Below are positions 56,049-64,000 of a stretch of DNA of 64,000 nucleotides, in pieces. The position numbers were made by a program, and so were the translations under genes. The stretch lies in NCBI RefSeq assembly GCF_018991925.1, contig NW_024748870.1:3682705-3746704 (forward strand), written 5' to 3'. The notes below the pieces were generated by a model. It was given only the letters and a program-made list of their open reading frames with translations. It was not told where the DNA came from and did no database searches. Positions within the stretch are counted from its first letter, which is position 1. The number at the start of each line of letters is the position of its first letter. The DNA is from Homarus americanus (Eukaryota; Arthropoda; Malacostraca; Decapoda; Nephropidae).

Positions 56049-56704
56049 TACTCAAGTTGGTTTCTATGCATTTAAACCTTTTTCATTAGAGGATTACAAA
56101 ATATGACACTTACAGAATCATGTAGTAGGATACATACAGCACATAGAAACTCTCTACTGTACATACCTGTATTACGATCTGTATACAGTATTATAGTACA
56201 GAGAAAACCAACTGCCATATTTTCTACTATCTACAATACTCATGAATAATTATACAAAATACAGGTCAAAATATAAGGAACTAACTCTAAGAATGCATAG
56301 CAAAAATAAAGGATGAGGAAAGAGAGAAAAATGTCAAAGCAACACACAAGATCGAGATACCAATTATCAAATAAGTGTAAGGATTTAATTACCAGTATGT
56401 AAATAAGGCAAAACCAAATTGAAGTTAAGTGCCAGGATACGACCCCAGATTTAGCCCAAAAGCTGTTTAATTCACCATACATTTTATCCTTATCATATAT
56501 GTTTTAAAATACATAACACCAGGTTAAAAATAGGAAACATCTGCGACATATCACCACAAAAATGAAGTAATCAAGTGCACTCTTAAGATTAGAATTACTG
56601 TATACTGTATTTACAAAGGCTGTTGGTAAACTTTATTCAAAAGAAAATATAACAGAGGCTAACTCCCTTAAGTCAACAATCAATTTTCTACCCTCATTCC
56701 AGTA

Positions 56705-57010
56705 CAGGGGGTCCCCAGGTTACAAATGGGTTTCGTTCCTGAGCACATTCTTAAGTCAGATTTGTACGTCATGCTTTGGGCATTCCGTACATACAGAACG
56801 ATGTTTAAATTTCCACTATATCATAGCCTAAGTCCTTATATGCGTTTAAAATCACTTACTTTAAGACAAAAGAAATAGAATGAGAAAATACAGTTAATGA
56901 AAGTAAAAAGTAAGCCATCAGGTAAATAAAATATTGTAAATTTCAAGTTTAACCTCGTTCATATCGGCGGGCAATCATATATCGAACGTTCGTAAGTTGG
57001 GAACCCCCTG
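56705..57010. mobile_element. 306-bp TA-flanked MITE (CAGGGGGT tips)
   Basis: The left tip CAGGGGGTCCCCAGGTTAC and right inverted tip CAGGGGGTTCCCAACTTACG are flanked by TA (56703-56704, 57011-57012). Tigger/mariner-like non-autonomous element. Its interior (56810-56899) also occurs at 50010-50100, at the boundary of the segmental duplication. Confidence 0.82.
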
Positions 57011-57362
57011 TACTATACTCTATATTAAACTATCACACCACATACAAATCTGAGTGTCAGGCATCTAACCAACCACCTTGGTACCGCATTCATCCACAAT
57101 TAAACTTTCATAACTTTTTTGCATGTGCACCACAACTTACATTTATAATTTTTTCACTATCAATTTAATCACACAAGGCATGAGTACAGTATACAGTAAA
57201 ATATCTGTCGACTAAAAAGTTGGGTACCAAAAGGCTTCAGTAAAATAGATAATTATGTTTAGCAGATACTATCAATAAACATGTACGTATCCAAGAAAAG
57301 CATGTAATAAAACATAGTACTGTACAGTTTGGTTATATTTTCAGTTTCAGTAAATATTTGTA

Positions 57363-57993
57363 CAGTAGTCTGGATTTATGCGGCTTTGGTTAGCGCGTTT
57401 GGTCATTCACGTGGTGCCTTGCCAGAATCGAAATGCTTTAATTACGCGGTAAATTTGGTCATTTACGCGGAAAGCGGCGCAGGCAGGGTGCGCACAAGGT
57501 CGCCCAGTCATCAAAACATTCCCGAGTTCTTCACCCGCCACTCAACACAGCCGGCCCAAGTCAGTGATAGTGAGGATATGGACTTACCGTATATGGACTT
57601 TGAGGGGTTTGACAAAGAGGCCCTGCAAGCCTCTGTGGTGGATAGTGATACAATTGATACAAGTGATACAGGTGAGGGCCAATAATCTGCCCTCTGCCTC
57701 GGAACCAACCTCCCATCCCCGTGTGCCCAACCATCTTTTCTACTAATGTAAGTGTTAAAAAACCTAATACTATTGATATTTCTCTTAATTATTTATTGTG
57801 TGTGCATACCATCATAAAATTAAGATGTTATTTTGACTACAAGGTAAGTATTGAGTCGGAAAAAGTGTAGTTTGGGGATCGGCCCAGTCTCTATTTCAAT
57901 TAATCCCATATGTTCTGTCATTTCATTTACGCGTTTCTCGTTTTACGGGGGCCTCCACGGGTTCAATTAACTGCGTAAATGCAGACTCTACTG
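57363..57993 (+). mobile_element. 631-bp Tigger-like element, deletion derivative
   Basis: The left tip CAGTAGTCTGGATTTATGCG and inverted right tip CAGTAGAGTCTGCATTTACG lie between TA dinucleotides. It is related to the elements at 5157-6230, 3551-5134 and 63427-64000: they share the GGTGCCTTGCCAGAAT motif near the 5' end and a 3' part with a reading-frame tail and CATACCATCATAAAATT. The interior has been deleted. Confidence 0.85.
57517..57685 (+). pseudogene. C-terminal tail of a Tigger-like element protein
   Basis: The frame [20 protein letters not shown], then [16 protein letters not shown] and an Asp/Thr-rich end stopping at TAA, corresponds to the C-terminus of the longer frame at 5561-5923 and to a frame-disrupted version near 63590-63760. 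The N-terminal part is missing. It is an acidic tail left inside a deletion derivative. Confidence 0.6.
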
Positions 57994-58975
57994 TACACTA
58001 ACTTACTTTACTATTTTCTTTCACTCTCAATGTTACTAACCCCTTCACTTTCTGGTGGTCACTTTGGCTAACACCAGACAATTTTATTAAAAAGAGAAAG
58101 AACTCCCTACACAAGGGGTTAAGCGTACAAACAAGCTTTCAACGTGTCATTATTCTTGTATCGTTTCCCACAAAAATTTTTTAAAATGTGTACTGTACTG
58201 TACAGTATTTTTAGGTCTGGGGGATATTTTTTTATTAGGAACATATCTGCCTCTATTTAATGTTAGCCAATGGGAAAAATGGATCCAATTTATGAAAGGT
58301 TTCTCAGGAACGTATCCCTTTCGTAATTCGAAGCACTTCTGTGCATTACAGGTAGCATATTTCATAACAGATTTTCAGTTAACAGATACTTTACTATACT
58401 CTACTTTTCATAAAATAATTGTATGACCTGTTGAATTATAATATTGTTCCACACAATCTCTTACACACCCAAAATTATAAAACAACAAAAAGCACAAGTC
58501 ACTTTGTAACTACTGCAATTTATTAAATAGAGCAATTCATACATTACAGTACAGTACTTTAATGCAATACCTCTTGCTGGGAATCTGCACCATTAAGTTT
58601 TTATATATATGTACTGTACTGGACAAAAGCTTTTCTTGTGAACATACATACACAAAACCTGATTACAAATATAATTACAGTACTATATACAGGTGTGGAA
58701 CATAGTCATACTATGTTATGATGAGTCTTACAATTTCAATAAACCAATCAACATAAACATTCAATGTACGAGTACAGGTATTAGTCAACCAAAGTGGGTT
58801 AAGTGTTTTACTGCATAAATGTAAATTTACCAACAAATACTGTACAGCTATGTACTACTGTACAGCACGTTTACTGTAAATCCATCTATAGGAAAAGAAA
58901 TTCAGTAAAATTTCAATACAAGATATAATTTCTGCTTGCAATAAGCTAACAGCAGAATAGAGATAATGAACTTAC
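57994..58975. other. Intron before LDLa module 1
   Basis: AT-rich. Holds the old element copy at 58191-58356 and many TACTGTA / TACAGTA motifs (58.5-58.9 kb). No coding evidence. Confidence 0.6.
58191..58356. repeat. Dispersed old element copy b
   Basis: Counterpart of 12376-12580 (AGGAACATATCTGCC, CAATGGGAAAAATGG, GAAGCACTTCTGTGC). It starts at a TACTGTACTGTACAGTA run, as expected for a TA-target element with a CAGT tip, and ends near ATTACAGGTA. Confidence 0.55.
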
Positions 58976-59104
58976 GTTTTGGGGGGCAACCTTTTTCATC
59001 AGATGCATCAAGACATTCATTCTTTCCATCACAGCGGGCAACACAGCGACCAGAGAGACACTGATGCTGACCAGGTCCGCATCTCGGGCGAGGGACAGGT
59101 AGGG
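58976..59104 (-). CDS. trol: LDLa module 1 exon
   Basis: This exon has 129 bp, phase 1-1, acceptor TTGCTTCAAG and donor GTAAGT. It encodes a short proline-rich linker (ALPVPRPR) and one LDL-receptor class A module with six cysteines: C-GPGQHQ-C-LSGR-C-VAR-C-DGKNE-C-LDASDEKG-C. The loop between cysteines 3 and 4 is short (three residues). The calcium motif reads CDGKNEC then LDASDE, with Glu where Asp is usual in the DC pair. LDLa modules are calcium-stabilised, disulfide-linked extracellular folds. It directly follows the SEA exons, as expected for perlecan domain II. Confidence 0.88.
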
Positions 59105-59427
59105 CTTGAAGCAAAAATCAAATCCCACAAGCATGTCAGACAAAACAATAGCCCACATATAGTGTATAACCCAAATAAACTATAAAAGATATTTATACTA
59201 AACATTTAAACTACAAACTGGAAATAAAAATAACGACTATCTAACTAAACATGTACAGTACAAGACACTCTACAGTATAAGCAAAGGCAATTATTACAAA
59301 TAAAAATCTTTGCAAGACACAGAAATATAAGAAAATGTAGTAGTAAAAATTGAAAGAACAGAGCCGAGAAAGTGAAAGTACAGTAATATAATTGATATTT
59401 GCAGGCAATGTGATAAATAAGACATAC
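59105..59427. other. Short intron between SEA exon 2 and LDLa 1
   Basis: The shortest intron of the gene (323 bp); AT-rich, nothing else seen. Confidence 0.75.
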
Positions 59428-59591
59428 CTTTATGCTCATCGATGGAGAACCTTTGCTTTCTAACACGGTGGCTGCCCACAAATCCACTACGTAAAGCATT
59501 CTCAATCTTCATCTTTATTTCATTACTTCTTTCAGGCTCCCAGTCATATGTGATATCTACTGTCAACCGAATTTCGGATGATGGTGATTTT
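59428..59591 (-). CDS. trol: SEA domain exon 2 (perlecan-like)
   Basis: This 164-bp exon enters in phase 2 and leaves in phase 1. The acceptor tract ends TTTTCTGTAG and the donor is GTATGT. After the split Thr codon the peptide begins KSPSSEIRLTVDITYDW and continues with EIKMKIENALRSGFVG and a basic stretch containing HRVRKQRF. This is the second half of the SEA domain: the strand with alternating hydrophobics (LTVDITYD) and the last helix. The frame was fixed by joining to the preceding exon. The phase-1 exit matches the first LDLa exon 324 bp further on. The intron before it carries a 2.4-kb transposon on the opposite strand. Confidence 0.85.
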
Positions 59592-59776
59592 CTACAGAAA
59601 AATAATTAATTTATTACTTAAACATGAACTGTAGTAAATGAAACTTATGATATAATAGTCATGCCTTTTGCTACACTAGTTTCCTTAAGAAATCTTTGAC
59701 ACATACAGTACAGTGGAATGGTATATTGTACAATGTTATCTTCTGTAGATGTGCTTAAAGTCAATACAGTATACAT

Positions 59777-62197
59777 TAGGGGGCAGTGAAATTTTGCTCA
59801 AAGCTGCACTCTTCAGGCATTGTTCCTTATACATATCTAAGACTCCATGCCAAATTTGAAGCTGATATGTCGAGGTTTAGTCTGCCGCATTTTCTACTGA
59901 AATTTTTAAATTTACCTACAGTACTAGCCAAACAGCCGCTGTGGCGGTGCAATGTTCTGTTCAGTGTTTATCAACTTTTTTTTCATATCTCTTATTTCAT
60001 TTAAGTTGTCTTGTTGCAGATGAGTATGGTGCTATGTCTATATTGATTATCAGCCTTTTCTCATTTCATTTCTCAATGTTGTGTTACTGTACTGTAATGT
60101 AGGGGAGACCTGGGTAAGTTGGCGCACTTGAAATTATTCAAATAGATATCTGGTAGCTGGAGATATTCCTTATGTTGAGGATAATTCAGATGATTCAAGA
60201 GATATTCCTCTCGTCAATACTGATGCTGATTTTGTCCCTGATCCAAGGGCTCTGACAGACACCAGTTCACAGAACCGGACAAGACTCCCTACACTGGCTG
60301 CCGCTTGTGACCGATACTTGATTAGTGATTATGCTGGAGCTGCCATTGCTACTGCCACCTTAACTGACTATGGCATTATCACAAAGGATGACAAGAGTCA
60401 GGTTATTGGACCACATAAGCTGCGGGATGCGAGACAAAAATACCGATTTAAGAGGCAAGAAATTGAGATGGCTAGTTTAGATAATTTGACGTCACTCTAT
60501 TTTGATGGTAAGAAGACCGCCACTCGTGTGATGATAAAGAATGAGAAGACCGAGAAATGGAGTTCGAGGATGATGGTGAAAGATCATTATGTCATCATGG
60601 TTGAGCCTGGCAATGAATATCTCACACATGTGACTCCCAAGACTGGACACGGAAAGCAGATTGCCAAAACTATTCACGAGTTTCTGGTGGAGAAAAATCT
60701 AACCCAGCAGCCCATTGTGTGTGTTGGTTGTGATGGAACCAATGTAAATGTAGGATCAGAAAATGGAGTCATTCATCATCTTGAAATGTTACTTGGTCAC
60801 CCGCTCCATTATTTCATATGTCAGCTTCACGGAAATGAGCTGCCTTTCCGCGCAGTTTTTTATCACTATGATGGTAAACCAAGTGGTCCTGAGCATTGGC
60901 GTGGTCCCATTGGAAAGCAGATCAAGGAGTCTTTGTCTGAGCTTCCAGTTGTCGCCTTCCAGCCAGTCAGTTTCCCTGATTTCCATGTGTTTAATGATGA
61001 AGTGGAGAAAGATCTGTCCTGGGATCAGAAATACCTGTATAGGATTTGTAAAGGAGTTATCACAGGTGTTGTTGAAGATGACTTGGCTGCTATTGAGCCA
61101 GGTCCTCCCTGTGTGTCAAGGTGGAACACCTTATGGAGAAGAATCCTCAGGCTGTATGTAGCAACATCAAGACCCAGCCATGAGTTGAAAAGAATTGTCA
61201 TTACAATAATAAAGTTCAGTGCTCCAATGTGGTTTTACATCAAGATACACCCTTACGTAACACACGGCTCAAGGAACGTATTCCAGTCCCTGCTATATAT
61301 GAAACACCTGAATAGTGAGGAGGAGACGATAGTGAAGAAGGCTGTCCAGAGAAATGCATACTTCGCCCACACAGATCAACTTCTTCTTGGTATGTGTGCA
61401 GATGAGGACATGACTGTTAGAGAAAAAGCTGTCTCAATGATAAGAAAAATTAGAGAGGAGAATCAGCAAAAGGAAGAATGCACTGGCAGATCTGAAGAGG
61501 AGGAGGAAGATTCTGATGCTGCTGTTGACGAGAATTTGTTAAACTATACTGATGAGGAGGGTAAAGATGGAGATGGGAATGAGGATGTGCCTCCTGTAGT
61601 CAACATGAGAAAGGTGGTGACTCCGAAACTAAAGTGGCAAGCAAAAAACTATCATTCCATGATTAACTGGAAGAATGAACTCAAGACTGAGCCTCCTTAC
61701 ATTGCTTCTCTGTCAAATCTACAGGTTAATGACATTCTTGAGACACCATTAGTGGTGCCCAAGTGGCCAAACAGCACTCAGGCGGTCGAGAGAGGCATAA
61801 AAGTGATGACTGAAGCTTGCACTGAAGTGACGGGATACGAATCGAGAGATGGATATATTAGGCAAAGATTATTGTCTAGGAAAATGATGCCAAGGTTCCG
61901 CACAAAAAAGAATTTCAATATGAACTTGTAATGATTTTCTATACGGTGTACCTGTAAAATAACATGTGAATTAAATCGATGTCACCCATGTAAAATTTAT
62001 CATTATCCTGGAAAACATTAAATGACACCTAATTTTTGGTATACACTAAAAGTTGACAAAAAGTCGTTCGCGATGCGGCAGGGTAAGTATGCATGAAATG
62101 GCATGAAATTTTGCACAGGTGTTTGTTACAGCCATACAAACGATGCCTGAAAAGTGCAGCCTGCAACTCAAGTAAAAGTGTTTTTCCCTGCCCCCTA
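59777..62197 (+). mobile_element. Complete-looking 2.4-kb DNA transposon, 8-bp TSD
   Basis: The element starts TAGGGGGCAGTGAAA and ends with the inverse, TTTCCCTGCCCCCTA. It is flanked on both sides by the exact 8-bp duplication GTATACAT (59769-59776 and 62198-62205). The termini form long imperfect inverted repeats of about 130 bp sharing GCTGCACT(C/T)TTCAGGCAT and, further in, a TGCCGCAT block. An 8-bp duplication and a TAGGG tip fit the hAT superfamily (YARNG tip); P elements also make 8-bp duplications. It encodes one transposase-like frame on the plus strand. The conserved target duplication and open frame suggest recent insertion. Confidence 0.82.
60132..61931 (+). CDS. Transposase-like protein of an 8-bp-TSD DNA transposon
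   Basis: A single open frame of 599 codons runs from just after a stop at 60131 to TAA at 61929-61931. No early in-frame ATG is seen (first ATG near 60468), so a 5' exon joined at an AG near 60156 or a lost N-terminus is likely. Landmarks are LYFDGKK (Asp near 60503), VGCDGTNVNVGS (Asp near 60731), FICQLHGNELPFR (C..H), a long middle with acidic run EEEEEDSD, and a C-terminal TQAVERGIKVMTEAC (Glu near 61.79 kb). The Asp, Asp and late Glu are candidates for a DDE triad arranged as in hAT/P-type enzymes. I recall relatives annotated only as uncharacterized in other invertebrates; this is memory, not a search. It is antisense to the host gene, inside the SEA intron, and flanked by inverted repeats. 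No internal stop or frameshift is seen, so it may be young. Confidence 0.75.
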   Translation, partial: NYSNRYLVAGDIPYVEDNSDDSRDIPLVNTDADFVPDPRALTDTSSQNRTRLPTLAAACDRYLISDYAGAAIATATLTDYGIITKDDKSQVIGPHKLRDARQKYRFKRQEIEMASLDNLTSLYFDGKKTATRVMIKNEKTEKWSSRMMVKDHYVIMVEPGNEYLTHVTPKTGHGKQIAKTIHEFLVEKNLTQQPIVCVGCDGTNVNVGSENGVIHHLEMLLGHPLHYFICQLHGNELPFRAVFYHYDGKPSGPEHWRGPIGKQIKESLSELPVVAFQPVSFPDFHVFNDEVEKDLSWDQKYLYRICKGVITGVVEDDLAAIEPGPPCVSRWNTLWRRILRLYVATSRPSHELKRIVITIIKFSAPMWFYIKIHPYVTHGSRNVFQSLLYMKHLNSEEETIVKKAVQRNAYFAHTDQLLLGMCADEDMTVREKAVSMIRKIREENQQKEECTGRSEEEEEDSDAAVDENLLNYTDEEGKDGDGNEDVPPVVNMRKVVTPKLKWQAKNYHSMINWKNELKTEPPYIASLSNLQVNDILETPLVVPKWPNSTQAVERGIKVMTEACTEVTGYESRDGYIRQRLLSRKMMPRFRTKKNFNMNL

Positions 62198-62690
62198 GTA
62201 TACATACACAATCCTCAAAAATTACAATAACCAACAATTACAAAATTTGTGACCAATTCCCAGGTTGCTGATCTGACTTTCTGCCTTATTTACACACAAT
62301 TGCAGGGTTTCAATTGTTTCTCTTACTTTGACAACACAACATACATATATCATTTCTCAGTATTAATTTTTTATTTTATTTTTTATGGTCCTTTATTATT
62401 ATTATTATTAATATGTATTTTTATTGAATATATATATTTATTTATTGTTGTATTATTCTTATTATAATTTCGCCCCCCTCCCCCCCCCAGGCACTGATGT
62501 GGGTACATTTAAATTTTTTTGTTGGCAATATTTGGAGCTGCTTTCATACATGAGTACTCCAGTGATGTGACAAAGACAGAGAATTGGAAAAGAAAAACAT
62601 AATGTACCCAATCTTCTGTGGCAGCATATAACAATGACAGGACTAAAATCTCTCAAATGTGGACTGGAAAATATCGATCTAAACACTCAC
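62198..62690. other. Intron between transposon and SEA exon 1
   Basis: AT-rich with TTATTATTA runs and a CCCCCCTCCCCCCCCC tract near 62473. Nothing coding. Confidence 0.65.
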
Positions 62691-62853
62691 GTCATAGCTA
62701 CCACTTGAAGATTGGGGTTCCCTTGTACATCTTGCAGTAGCTCTGTGAATGCACTGCTTATCTGTGCTTTTGTGTTCCTGTATGCTGGTCCTTCTCTATT
62801 TCTGTATGCCTGTGTCCATCGCTTTTCTAAAGTGAACATCACACGATAAACTC
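62691..62853 (-). CDS. trol: SEA domain exon 1 (perlecan-like)
   Basis: This 163-bp exon enters in phase 1 and leaves in phase 2. The acceptor is a T-rich tract ending CTACAG and the donor is GTGAGT. It encodes about 54 residues opening YRVMFTLEKRWTQAYRN, followed by a segment with YRNTKAQISSAF and LLQDVQGNPNLQVVAM. This is the typical first half of a SEA fold: a beta-strand, an aromatic-rich turn with a repeated YRN, then an amphipathic helix. SEA domains are extracellular, often O-glycosylated and sometimes autoproteolysed at GSxxV; no such cleavage site is visible here. It splices in frame to the exon at 59428-59591, the split codon giving Thr. The exons before it are outside the window. 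Confidence 0.85.
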
Positions 62854-63294
62854 CTGTAGAAAAAAAAATTATGAACATATTATCTATACAAACAAAGTGT
62901 TTAAAAAAATAGGAAGAAGAAATTATATGCAAAGAAACAGGAAATCCTTCACATACATATTAGTGTGGTGTTTGTGTGAAATTGCACAATCCAGCTGATA
63001 GTGTAAACGAAAAGAGCCTGGGTACACACGTTTAATTGGAAAGACATATAATGCTAGCCTCCAGTCCTTCAATTACTGCTTTTGTCGGCCAGGGCACACC
63101 CCCAGGTCATCAAACTGTGAATGGGTCTAATCTTTACAGTTGAAAATGGTCAATTGCAGTGATGGCCACCTTGCTTGCTCGAGTACTGAAAAAAGGTTTG
63201 GTCTGCAGTATGCTGTACCCACACTGCCTGTAAGGGTAATGTCCGTCAGTTACTCTTGAACTTTTATTTTATGTGTTCTATAACCAATTTATAT
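62854..63294. other. Intron upstream of SEA exon 1
   Basis: Unremarkable sequence leading to the (TA)n array and the truncated Tigger-like element; no further exon of the gene was recognised. Confidence 0.6.

Positions 63295-64000
<706 letters not shown>

Larger units (their letters stand above)
50132..56899. repeat. Tandem segmental duplication, copy 2
   Basis: This is the second copy of the unit beginning at 42319. It contains the LDLa exon 53224-53349, a shorter 26-bp VNTR, and its own 1,456-bp transposon (54593-56048) that copy 1 lacks. Its end coincides with the interior of a 306-bp MITE (56705-57010), whose inner sequence is also present at the end of copy 1. Confidence 0.88.

Overview
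The window is intronic, AT-rich, repeat-laden arthropod DNA, most likely from a decapod crustacean. The grounds are long (TA)n arrays, dense minisatellites, many TA-targeting DNA transposons, and one large extracellular-matrix gene whose tiny exons are spread over about 60 kb. No rRNA, tRNA, CRISPR or operon structure is seen. The species cannot be fixed from sequence alone.

One host gene is supported. It lies on the minus strand, so its 5' side is at the right. Two exons (62691-62853 and 59428-59591) encode a SEA domain. Ten small exons, each one LDL-receptor class A (LDLa) module in phase 1-1, then follow leftwards: 58976-59104, 53224-53349, 45412-45534, 41190-41297, 38801-38956, 37126-37248, 15853-15963, 10992-11102, 8787-8894 and 2229-2342. 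SEA followed by a long LDLa run is the N-terminal architecture of perlecan (HSPG2 / Drosophila trol). The gene continues beyond both window edges; about 1.5 kb is coding here. A candidate signal-peptide exon with a CpG- and GC-box-rich upstream region (28810-29100, minus) sits in the largest intron and may be an internal alternative promoter.

Left part (1-19 kb): LDLa exons, (TA)n arrays, a head-to-head pair of pogo/Tigger-like elements (3.55-6.23 kb), a degenerate element between two (TA)n arrays (7.67-8.52 kb), a 530-bp element with a CENP-B-like remnant (14.2 kb) and a LINE reverse-transcriptase tail (17.2-17.55 kb). Middle (19.3-37 kb): one 21-kb intron packed with minisatellites (units of about 19, 30, 32, 29, 30, 18 and 40 bp) plus CCA-rich and GGT-rich DNA, a CRE-motif cluster, an hAT-like MITE and a long inverted repeat. 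Right part (37-64 kb): two mariner-like transposase relics, a 254-bp MITE, a tandem segmental duplication (about 42.3-50.1 and 50.1-56.9 kb) that duplicates one LDLa exon, reciprocal transposon insertions in the two copies, further Tigger-like elements, and a complete-looking 2.4-kb transposon with an 8-bp target duplication and a 599-codon transposase-like open frame (59777-62197).

The two observations most worth checking: the duplicated LDLa exon differs between copies only by amino-acid-changing differences (seven residue differences including one inserted residue, no synonymous change) while the flanking intron is almost identical; and the candidate internal signal-peptide exon. A false haplotypic duplication by the assembler must be excluded for the first.
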